IMG/VR virus record: IMGVR_UViG_3300002514_000158
Coordinates: 8,525-29,681 of that record
Reading direction: 5' to 3' (one strand)
DNA length: 21,157 nt
DNA from: a virus
Shown here: in pieces, positions 7,136-13,681 of the stretch
How positions within the stretch are numbered: position 1 is the stretch's first letter
How the letters are laid out: every line of letters begins with the position of its first letter
Notes under the pieces: generated by a model
The model's database searches: none
Told to the model about the DNA's origin: nothing
The model's input: the letters and a program-made list of their open reading frames with translations, nothing else
Translations under genes and position numbers: made by a program

Positions 7136-9007
7136 CTACCTTCTGTATGCGGCGGTGTTTAATAGCTGATTTGCGCCATGCACGTAAGCGTTATTCGATC
7201 CAACAAAGCCCGATGCGCGCGCGTCGCCGGCCCTATTGATATTTATCCCGCCCTGGTTCGCGTAATTCTGCCCGGCGGCCGACGTATTCGTGGTCGCTGT
7301 CTGCCCAGTGCCCGCCAGCGTAGACAGGCGGTTCCAGTAATTACCGTACTCGTTGGACGCTGTGCCCTGCGCAAATCGCTCGGTTTCTTTGATCTGTCGC
7401 CCCGAAAGCAGAAGCCCCCGGGCAGCCGCGCTTCGGTCCTGCGCTTTTATGCCCTCATTGAGCCGGAAGTTATACCCAGGCGATTCTTCAAAGCTGCTGA
7501 AGTTGCCCCGGGTAAGTTCACCCATTTCACGAACGGCTGCAGTTCCTTCTTCGCGCCACGGCCGCAGATCTTCGCGGGTTTGGTCATATTGTTCTTTCTG
7601 CAAAGCCAGTGCGGCCTCTGCCGCGCGCTGCTCTGCCGACGCTGCTTTTTTCGCCGCGCTCGCGCCGAGAATGGAGGAAGCAATCGTGCCGCCCGCACCT
7701 ACGATGCCGATAGCGGTATCGATCCAGTCCGTCCAGGCTTTCGAGCCCGCCGCCGCTCCTGTGGTAGCGGTAGCTGCTTGGGCAATCTTGGCCGCGTTGC
7801 CCCCCGCGAGAAGCCCCGCGCCTCCCGCCGCAGCGCCTGTTGCTGTTACGCCTCCGGCGGCCGCCGCGCTCCCCCCAGCGACATCTGCGGTGTTGACGGC
7901 GGCGTCAAAACCCGCTTGAGACACGTCCAGCCCGCCCGCTGCACCTGTGCCGCCTGCCGCTCCGGCACCTCCGGCGCCCGCAGGCGTGTTCGCCCACGTA
8001 CCGTTATCAAGCAGTACCGGGTTACTTCCACCGGCGGTGGCGGCTCCTGCAGCTTGAGTGCCCAAAGGCGCTGTAGACGCAGCGGTTACCGGCGCTGCGT
8101 TCCCTGTAAGACCGCCAAAACCGGCCGCGGCCGGCGTAAAACCTCCTGCTCCGACACCGCCCGCAATGCCACCCAGTCCCGGTGCGGCGGTATCCAGACC
8201 AGCAAGAATACCCGGTCGTGCGTCCATCTGCGCTTGCCAGTTATCGAAATTGGTGATCGTGTCGTTCGAGAACGGATTAATGGCGTCAGGCAGGTTATCG
8301 GATACCCACTGTGCTTGAGTAGGAAAGTGCTCCGTCAGGAAATCCGTCATCGCGTTAGGCGTCGCGAGGAAACCAGCCAGTGCTGTACCCGCCGCCACGC
8401 GCGCGATTGTCAGAAAATCAGAGAGCGGACCGCCTTCTTTTTTATTCGCAATCCATTTATCATTGGCGATCTGCGCGGCGCGTTGTGCGCCCTGAACCGC
8501 CAAGGCGCGTTTTTCGTCAGGCGATAGCGCCATGTACGCTTGCTGCCCTCCCTCACCGTAGTATTGGAGATTGGGGTTGCCGTTGCGGTCAAATTCGTTG
8601 AAGGGGGTGTCGTACGCATAGCCGGGACCGCCGCCAGAGATCGGCTGACCTGTGATAGGGTTGATCCCGCCAGCAAACCCGGCGAGGCTGTCGTATGAGT
8701 AGTCACCGCCCGGAGGCCGATAGCCTTCAGGTTGCCCTGAGAGACGTCTATCGCCCACAGGTTTCCAGTACCCCACAGAGTACTCTCCCTCGCCTGTGAG
8801 CTCACCCACGCCCCAGGGGCGGCCTGTCAGGGGGTCGAACTCAGTCCCCGAGCTGGTCGTGGCCTGCAAACGCTCGATCTCAGCAGGGCTCGCGCCCTCC
8901 TTTTGAAGCCATGCGATATACTCGGGGTCAACCGTCATCGACTGCGGTGCGAATTCTGCGCCGAGGGGATTGCCCTTTACAGGGCGTAAAAAACCACCAA
9001 CTACCAT
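7136..9007 (-). CDS. DNA transfer / ejection protein (P22 gp7-like C-terminal region)
   Basis: A 623-residue protein. The N-terminal third is Gly-, Pro- and Tyr-rich with a repeated short pattern (FDPLTGRPWG, INPITGQPISG). About 265-420 is a Gly/Ala-rich low-complexity linker. A hydrophobic segment lies at 431-452 (AIGIVGAGGTIASSILG). Residues about 455-570 carry the pattern I recognise from phage DNA-transfer proteins: EQYDQTREDLRPWREEG, SPGYNFRLNEGIKAQDRSAA and ASNEYGNYWNRL. Such proteins are packaged inside the head and leave with the DNA to help it cross the cell envelope. The hydrophobic segment fits insertion into a membrane. The start overlaps the previous stop as TAATG and has no clear ribosome site, so translation is probably coupled. 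Confidence 0.75.
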   Translation of the reverse strand: MVVGGFLRPVKGNPLGAEFAPQSMTVDPEYIAWLQKEGASPAEIERLQATTSSGTEFDPLTGRPWGVGELTGEGEYSVGYWKPVGDRRLSGQPEGYRPPGGDYSYDSLAGFAGGINPITGQPISGGGPGYAYDTPFNEFDRNGNPNLQYYGEGGQQAYMALSPDEKRALAVQGAQRAAQIANDKWIANKKEGGPLSDFLTIARVAAGTALAGFLATPNAMTDFLTEHFPTQAQWVSDNLPDAINPFSNDTITNFDNWQAQMDARPGILAGLDTAAPGLGGIAGGVGAGGFTPAAAGFGGLTGNAAPVTAASTAPLGTQAAGAATAGGSNPVLLDNGTWANTPAGAGGAGAAGGTGAAGGLDVSQAGFDAAVNTADVAGGSAAAAGGVTATGAAAGGAGLLAGGNAAKIAQAATATTGAAAGSKAWTDWIDTAIGIVGAGGTIASSILGASAAKKAASAEQRAAEAALALQKEQYDQTREDLRPWREEGTAAVREMGELTRGNFSSFEESPGYNFRLNEGIKAQDRSAAARGLLLSGRQIKETERFAQGTASNEYGNYWNRLSTLAGTGQTATTNTSAAGQNYANQGGININRAGDARASGFVGSNNAYVHGANQLLNTAAYRR

Positions 9008-9654
9008 TATGCGCTCAATCCATAAAGTGTGACTGTTCCAGCAGCTAACTTACCACTGCTCATTTTTAACTGCACTCCGTCAACCGCGTTCGTCGTGCCT
9101 ACGTACGTACCGTGAAATTCACTTAGCACACCGATGTCGATTTCGTCCATGTGAGCCAATTCGCCGGCGAAGTGATGATTTATGCTGGCAGAGGGGGTGT
9201 AAAAGTTAATCTCGCCGCCTAAAGCATCCTCATTATCTTCGCCTAAACTGCCGCTGCAGCGCACATGTGCGCTTCCTGTCGAGTTGGCTACACTCGTAAT
9301 TCCAGCCGTATCCGCTCTTTTCTGGGTAACATTGTACATATAATCGGCCGCGCCGTCTCGCCACACTGTTCCGGTGTCTTCTGACACGAGTAGTTGGAGA
9401 TGTTCGCCAGGCGTATCGGGGCGAACACCAGAGAGCACGAGCATGTATTTTAGGTAGGTAGACGAGATACCGGATACGAAGTCCAGCGTTTCGGACGACG
9501 CGGCGGTCTGCTCGTCTATCTTTACCCATGGGTCTACCGCCAGGTCCGTCAACTCGGCGATAGCGTCGTTGATCCGGTCTTCAAGCTCGTTGAGCCAACG
9601 AACGATTCCGCGATCTCCACGAAAAGCTGCTGGGGCGAGGCGTAGATTAGGCAT
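9007..9654 (-). CDS. Tail-tip protein in the tail-needle slot, coiled coil plus probable jelly-roll domain
   Basis: A 215-residue protein directly after the gp10-like hub, where P22 encodes its tail needle gp26 (about the same length). The N-terminus has a short charged helix (VRWLNELEDRINDAIAEL, 18-35) that could trimerise. The rest (about 45-213) looks all-beta: LDFVSGISSTYLKYMLVLSG, HLQLLVSEDTGTVWRDG and a closing TVTLYGLS. That pattern is one I associate with beta-sandwich domains on phage tail and receptor-binding proteins. It lacks the long heptad coiled coil of P22 gp26, so it is not an obvious homologue. It could plug the portal, bind a surface receptor or both. The start overlaps the previous stop as ATGA. 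Confidence 0.6.
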   Translation of the reverse strand: MPNLRLAPAAFRGDRGIVRWLNELEDRINDAIAELTDLAVDPWVKIDEQTAASSETLDFVSGISSTYLKYMLVLSGVRPDTPGEHLQLLVSEDTGTVWRDGAADYMYNVTQKRADTAGITSVANSTGSAHVRCSGSLGEDNEDALGGEINFYTPSASINHHFAGELAHMDEIDIGVLSEFHGTYVGTTNAVDGVQLKMSSGKLAAGTVTLYGLSA

Positions 9655-11051
9655 CAGAAAGCCCCCGGTTGTATGTCAGCCGACGCGCCCACCAAGGCAA
9701 ATTTCACCGGGTCGCTCATGGTCAGTTTGAAAATGCGGCCTTTGTCTTTCATCTGGCCCAGCCGCCGCCAATGCACCCGCGCATCAGAGGCTCCGCGTGC
9801 CCCCAACGTGCGCCAGTGTTCGTTGGAGAACGTCTTACCGCCGTCGTCGGACCACTGGAGCATGACCTGCGGGTCAGACCCTTGTCCGGTACTCAGACCC
9901 ACTCCTGTCTCGAAATCGAGCCATAAACGAGGCATGACAGCTCTATTTCCTTCCGCGTGCAACGTCGGAGAAATAGCGAGACGTAAAATACTGGCGCCGT
10001 CTTCGTCGTACGTATCAGGGTCGAGTTCGTACAGCTTGCCGCTGAGAAAATCGCCCCCTATGTTTTTGTTGTACGCCACTTCTACTGTACTTATCCGCCA
10101 CCGCTGAAAGTCACCGCTCTGCCGTTCGTGCCACAGCTGCGTAGACATGTCGTACACCCATGTTGCTTCTGTAAAGTTCAAGGCGTAAAACTTGTGCCCG
10201 TTCTGGGTATACGTATACCCGGTCGCGTTTTGCGGCTCAGAATAACTACGTATTTTATACTCGATGGCGTGGGTGGATATGCGCTGCGGGGTGTATTGCT
10301 GTGATCGGTAGACAACCATGTCGTCACCCAACCAGAAGATGGTGTTATCATCCTTGACGACGCTCATTTTAGCTAGGCATCCGCGTTCGACAAAAGCCTG
10401 TACAGAGCGCTCAAAAGGGAAGTCGGCGTTACCCGAGTTGTACCAGACCTCGATTGAGCGCTCGCCAAAGAGCCACAATTCCAAGTGATCCGCGATGCCA
10501 GTAACCAAATCGTCGTTCTCTGCGCTCGCGGTAGCGAAGTCCAGAGCGTCGTAACTATCCGCGTCTAACAACGCAGATATGCCAAAACGCCCGTTCGCCG
10601 ATGGATCTCCGTAAATGAAATAGCCGTCTAGGTAGGTCACCCATTCAGCCCCGGGAAAGTGCGCGTCTGTGATCTTTGCCAGCGTGGTTCCGTCGTATGT
10701 ATACCCGTCCGTATCAGAGCGTATGAATAGTTCCTGTGCGGTCGCCAGGTTACTGTTGATTTGGTACTGGCTGCCGGTACCAACCGCGCCTATGAGCGTG
10801 CTGGTACCTGACGAATCGACGCTGTACAAGTCGTTGCCGCTAACCACGTACAGCACGCCCGAAGCGGTGTGCATGGCACGGATGGGGCCGTTGCCCACCG
10901 TCCCGAACAGTTTAAGCCCGGGGGTACCAATCAAGGTCACAACTTCTTTGGCACCTCCCGGCTGTGCTTCGGCGTAGACGTTTAACACACGTTCCGCCGA
11001 CACAGATTTGGTGAAGGTTTCTCCTGAGTGTGTGGCGAAGGGTATCTTCAT
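9654..11051 (-). CDS. Packaged-DNA stabilization / tail hub protein (P22 gp10-like)
   Basis: I start this at ATG 11051, not at the longer in-frame ATG 11096. It has GGAG 5 nt upstream, overlaps the preceding stop as ATGA, and gives 465 residues, close to the 472 of P22 gp10. Evidence for the family: the N-terminal MKIPFATHSGETFTKSVSAE with VLNVYAE; TPGLKLFGTVGNGPIRAM; FGERSIEVWYNSGNADFPFE; and NGHKFYALNFTEATWVYDMS followed by WHERQSG (284-312), a strong match to gp10 proteins. The repeated short beta-strands suggest a propeller-like fold. In P22, gp10 forms a hexamer below gp4 that closes the portal channel and receives the needle. Neighbouring gp4-like and needle-slot genes fit that role exactly. 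Confidence 0.88.
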   Translation of the reverse strand: MKIPFATHSGETFTKSVSAERVLNVYAEAQPGGAKEVVTLIGTPGLKLFGTVGNGPIRAMHTASGVLYVVSGNDLYSVDSSGTSTLIGAVGTGSQYQINSNLATAQELFIRSDTDGYTYDGTTLAKITDAHFPGAEWVTYLDGYFIYGDPSANGRFGISALLDADSYDALDFATASAENDDLVTGIADHLELWLFGERSIEVWYNSGNADFPFERSVQAFVERGCLAKMSVVKDDNTIFWLGDDMVVYRSQQYTPQRISTHAIEYKIRSYSEPQNATGYTYTQNGHKFYALNFTEATWVYDMSTQLWHERQSGDFQRWRISTVEVAYNKNIGGDFLSGKLYELDPDTYDEDGASILRLAISPTLHAEGNRAVMPRLWLDFETGVGLSTGQGSDPQVMLQWSDDGGKTFSNEHWRTLGARGASDARVHWRRLGQMKDKGRIFKLTMSDPVKFALVGASADIQPGAF

Positions 11052-11974
11052 CGCTGCTCCGGGCCGAACATGACCGGTTCGTCTTCGTTGTCCCAATACA
11101 TGAGGTTCAGTTTATGCTCGTCCGCAAGCGTTTTTAGGTACGCTCGTTCTTGAACAGGTAAACCATATTTCGCACAAATATCGGAAGCCAGCCCCCAACT
11201 GAGCGCCTTAAACCATTCGGTAGGTACGTCAGGGTTATCGGTAGCGGCATCGAAATCTTCGATTTTGCGCTCGACGGTCATGTTAAGCATATCACTGACA
11301 TCGTCCGCAGTCGGCCAGACATACAGCGAGCCATCGCCGTTCTGATCGTAGAAGACCTGTACGACCTTGCCTTGCGTCGTTTTATCAGCCAGTTCCATGT
11401 AGTCTTCGCGCGAATGCACGAACACCGGCACTTCATTTCCGGCTTTCGTGCGCCTGCGCGCGGAGAGTACCCTGAGAGGCTTCCCCATTTGCGTGGTGAA
11501 GGTAAATATCGTGTTGGCCGAAGCGGCTGCGCCGGCAAGGGCCGTATCGATAGTCACCTGTGTTGAGCTATCCACCGAAGTGATTGTCGTCCACTGGCGC
11601 GTCCCGTCGTCCAGTTCGATGCCGATGTTATCGTCGGCGGTCATTCCGGTGGTATCTGTAATCGAGAGTACAGTTTGCGCGGCGGCTTCGGCCGCCGACA
11701 AAGTTGTCTCGACGTGAGAAGCAGAGCCCTTGGTGGTACCAAGAGTGTATTTAGTGGTTCCCTTCGTGTGGAACAGCGTTACTTCCTGCTGTTGCCATAG
11801 ATGGAGCCCGTCTGCTTGCCATGATTTTATGAGTACGTTTAGCGACCGATTACATGCCTTGAGATCGTTACCCGAGGGGGATTCCCCTTCGGCCAGCACC
11901 TGACATAACTCCAGTGCTTCGGTGATTACGTCATTGCGTGTGACCGTAAAGTCGGTCGAACCAGAAGTTGCCAT
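11048..11974 (-). CDS. Head-to-tail adaptor (P22 gp4-like tail accessory factor)
   Basis: A 308-residue protein. The first 60 residues match the helical start of gp4-type adaptors: TRNDVITEALELCQVLAEGE and LNVLIKSWQADGLHLW. The C-terminal part (PTEWFKALSWGLASDICAKY, 251-270) is the matching closing helical region. In P22, twelve gp4 copies bind the portal after packaging and form the platform for gp10. The protein is nearly twice as long as P22 gp4 (166 residues). Much of the excess is a beta-rich insert at about 90-160 (AAQTVLSITDTTGMTADDNI, IGIELDDG). P22 gp4 has reported peptidoglycan-hydrolase activity; I cannot see whether it is kept. The start shares one base with the previous stop (TAATG). 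Confidence 0.8.
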   Translation of the reverse strand: MATSGSTDFTVTRNDVITEALELCQVLAEGESPSGNDLKACNRSLNVLIKSWQADGLHLWQQQEVTLFHTKGTTKYTLGTTKGSASHVETTLSAAEAAAQTVLSITDTTGMTADDNIGIELDDGTRQWTTITSVDSSTQVTIDTALAGAAASANTIFTFTTQMGKPLRVLSARRRTKAGNEVPVFVHSREDYMELADKTTQGKVVQVFYDQNGDGSLYVWPTADDVSDMLNMTVERKIEDFDAATDNPDVPTEWFKALSWGLASDICAKYGLPVQERAYLKTLADEHKLNLMYWDNEDEPVMFGPEQR

Positions 11975-12222
11975 TAGAGATCATCTATCGTTACTTCGTT
12001 GGTGCTCAGAAACACATCTTCAGGCTCCGGGCGAGCATTCGGAACCACTTGTCGATCTCTGCGGGAGCTTACAAAATCTTGTGGGTGTCGAGGCTCCCAA
12101 TCTTTTTCACATACTATGAGATTGTCCCAAGTCGAACGTGACTGGGACTTTTTGATCTTGAACCCGCAACGGTCACAGATTACATTCGGATCGCCGTGGC
12201 TGTAAAAATCTGCGCGTCCCAT
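11974..12222 (-). CDS. Small Cys-containing phage protein (zinc-ribbon-like, conserved in phages and prophages)
   Basis: I start this at ATG 12222, one base after the preceding TAG, which gives 82 residues. The longer in-frame start at 12306 would bury 83 nt inside the upstream gene. The sequence MGRADFYSHGDPNVICDRCG with EPRHPQDF (43-50) belongs to a small protein common in phages and prophages near head and tail completion genes. Possible metal ligands are C16 and C19 (CDRC) and C38, but the expected fourth Cys is Asp (CEKD, D41). H46 could replace it. Metal binding is therefore uncertain. No function is established that I know of. The 1-nt spacing to the gene before and 1-nt overlap with the gene after suggest coupled translation. 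Confidence 0.8.
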   Translation of the reverse strand: MGRADFYSHGDPNVICDRCGFKIKKSQSRSTWDNLIVCEKDWEPRHPQDFVSSRRDRQVVPNARPEPEDVFLSTNEVTIDDL

Positions 12223-12223
12223 G

Positions 12224-12619
12224 CTATGCCTTTGGCCGCATCCACAGGGTAATCGTGTAGGTGTCGCCTGCGCCGTGACCAACGGTCGAGAATACGATGT
12301 CGCCATCTGAGCCTGTGCTTTGAGGGTCGGTCACGCCGCCGGTTTTGGTCCAGTCAATGCATCCGTCGCCGGATAGCGCCGCTACTTCGTCGTTTGTTGT
12401 GGCGTTGAACTCGATGACAACATTCATACCGGCTGTGATCGAATAGTCAATCCGGTCGATTGTCGCGTGCGTCGCGGTGTCGCCATTGGCGTTGGTTAGA
12501 GTGGAAATATCTACTTTCTGCACCGCGCTTTCGCCGGTATCCACATACTCCCACGTAAAATTCGCGATGTACTCGCGGTTGCCGTTGAGCAGCACTTGTG
12601 TGTTAACAGTATCAGCCAT
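12224..12619 (-). CDS. Small beta-rich structural-type phage protein, function unknown
   Basis: A 131-residue protein, acidic, with alternating hydrophobic and polar stretches that predict an all-beta fold (REYIANFTWEYVDTGESAVQ, INYSI-like IDYSITAGMNVVIEFNA, TYTITLWMRPKA). It looks like the small structural proteins that sit between capsid and tail-completion genes in aquatic podoviruses, though I cannot assign a named family. An AGAGGT ribosome site lies 8 nt upstream of its ATG, just after the strong hairpin at 12642-12668. It may be a decoration or joining protein. That is inference from position only. It ends in TAG one base before the next start. Confidence 0.7.
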   Translation of the reverse strand: MADTVNTQVLLNGNREYIANFTWEYVDTGESAVQKVDISTLTNANGDTATHATIDRIDYSITAGMNVVIEFNATTNDEVAALSGDGCIDWTKTGGVTDPQSTGSDGDIVFSTVGHGAGDTYTITLWMRPKA

Positions 12620-12641
12620 TTAAGACCTCTTTCGTCGTGGT

Positions 12642-12668
12642 AGCCCGCGCGGCACTGCCGCGCGGGCT
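12642..12668 (-). terminator. Strong 12-bp hairpin after the beta-helix gene (terminator, attenuator or mRNA stabiliser)
   Basis: On the minus strand, AGCCCGCGCGGC and GCCGCGCGGGCT form a perfect 12-bp stem closed by a 3-nt loop, beginning 6 nt after the TAG of the beta-helix gene. The following bases are ACCACGACG, not a run of T, so it is not a textbook intrinsic terminator for this strand. It fills much of the 55-nt gap, which otherwise holds only the next gene's ribosome site. Confidence 0.65.
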
Positions 12669-12674
12669 GTTTCA

Positions 12675-13589
12675 CTAGGCGTCGGTAGACGCCGTGATGT
12701 TGGTCTGCATAGAGCTTTCACCATCCAAGTTAACGATGTTGATCGGCTGCATAAACTGCATATCCGCACCAACGAACGCTTCGGTGATGTTGGCCGCGTT
12801 ATCGTTCAGGCGCGCGTTGATATCTGGCCCGACAAACCCGGTGGTCGTAGCTACCGCCGTGAAAATCACGTCGGCCGCATTCGCGCTTTCGGCAAACCCG
12901 GTATGCACTTTTAGCTGCACCGCTGCCGTGGTCACGTTTTCGATGGCTGCGGTTCCGAAGTTACCGTAGATATCGAAGTTACGAACGATGGTGTTATCGC
13001 CGCCTACGAGCTGAAGTGCAGATTCGGCTCCAGCCGCAGCAGCACCGCGATGGGTCCAGCCATCGATTAGCATCCGGTCGGCGTTGGCGTCCGCCACGAT
13101 GAAGTCAGTGGCTTGGCCTGTCACGTCCCGGGTTTCACAGTCGATCATCTTAAAATCAGCCGCGTTCACATCAATCGGGCCGGTGAGGGCGTCGATACCG
13201 CCAGTGAACAGGAAGTTACTGATTGTGATGTTGGCTGCGCTTACGTCCATATCCGCGCCTACAGCAGTCGTAAAGTTGACAGTTGGGCGGTTAGAGCCGT
13301 TGCCGAGCCCCATGATGGTAATACCCGCAACATCGAGGTCCAGGCCCGCAGCCGCAGTCACAGTCTCGGTGTGACCAGCTTTGACCATGATGATGTCGCC
13401 GTTATTAGCGGTGCATCGACCCACAGCGTAGTCAAGAGTGCTGAAGGGACGAACATGCGTACCAGCGTGTCCGTCCGAGCCGGCGCCCGAATCGACCCAA
13501 AAAATATTGCCGCCGTAGACGTTAAAAACCGGCATACCGCGAAGGCTGACGCCGTGCGCAAAGCCGTTAGGAAAATTTGAAATGGGCAT
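12675..13589 (-). CDS. Right-handed beta-helix-like phage structural protein
   Basis: A 304-residue protein with the ribosome site AAGGAG 6 nt before its ATG. After a short N-terminal region come motifs typical of pectate-lyase-type right-handed beta-helices: FWVDSGAGSDGHAGTHVRPF, STLDYAVGRC, NNGDIIMVKAGHTETV and AGITIMGLGNGSNRPTV, followed by further short strand repeats (ANITISNFLFTGG, DNTIVRNFDIYG). I see no catalytic residues of known lyases. Lying between the major capsid and head-completion genes and flanked by hairpins, it is more likely a virion decoration or head-fibre protein than a free enzyme. The alternative is a receptor-degrading or -binding surface protein. Fold fairly sure, role unknown. 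Confidence 0.7.
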   Translation of the reverse strand: MPISNFPNGFAHGVSLRGMPVFNVYGGNIFWVDSGAGSDGHAGTHVRPFSTLDYAVGRCTANNGDIIMVKAGHTETVTAAAGLDLDVAGITIMGLGNGSNRPTVNFTTAVGADMDVSAANITISNFLFTGGIDALTGPIDVNAADFKMIDCETRDVTGQATDFIVADANADRMLIDGWTHRGAAAAGAESALQLVGGDNTIVRNFDIYGNFGTAAIENVTTAAVQLKVHTGFAESANAADVIFTAVATTTGFVGPDINARLNDNAANITEAFVGADMQFMQPINIVNLDGESSMQTNITASTDA

Positions 13590-13654
13590 TTTATACTCCT
13601 TCTAATGACCCAAATTGGGTGGCGTTATGCCACTACCATTAGTTCGGAAGTAAT
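13590..13654 (-). promoter_or_regulatory. Leader of the beta-helix gene with two adjoining palindromes and a strong ribosome site
   Basis: This 65-nt stretch holds no gene. On the minus strand it contains GTGGC-ATAAC-GCCAC (13633-13619), overlapping by 2 nt ACCCAATTTGGGT (13620-13608), then AAGGAG and TATAAA before the ATG at 13589. Small hairpins this close to the ribosome site could tune translation or be operator-like. Their stems are only 5-6 bp, so chance is possible. Confidence 0.35.
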
Positions 13655-13674
13655 GGCCCCGCCGAAGCGGGGCC
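13655..13674 (-). terminator. UUCG-capped hairpin after the major capsid gene
   Basis: On the minus strand GGCCCCGC-TTCG-GCGGGGCC forms an 8-bp GC-rich stem with a C(UUCG)G loop, one of the most stable RNA tetraloops known. It starts 7 nt after the capsid TAA. The following bases are ATTACTTCC, so there is no U-tract. It could be a weak terminator that lowers downstream expression, or a barrier protecting the 3' end of capsid mRNA from exonucleases. Confidence 0.7.
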
Positions 13675-13681
13675 ACACTTA

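Noticed and set aside
7178-8527. Long plus-strand open frame (449 codons) opposite the gp7-like gene
   Set aside because: It lies wholly opposite a gene with recognisable motifs, is extremely Arg- and Cys-rich, and results from GC-rich Gly/Ala codons read backwards.
11049-11096. Longer start for the gp10-like gene
   Set aside because: The extra 15 Arg-rich residues lie inside the gp4-like gene, and the start at 11051 has GGAG and matches P22 gp10 in length.
12223-12306. Longer start for the small Cys-containing protein
   Set aside because: The extension overlaps the upstream gene by 83 nt; the family pattern begins at MGRADFY, one base after the upstream stop.
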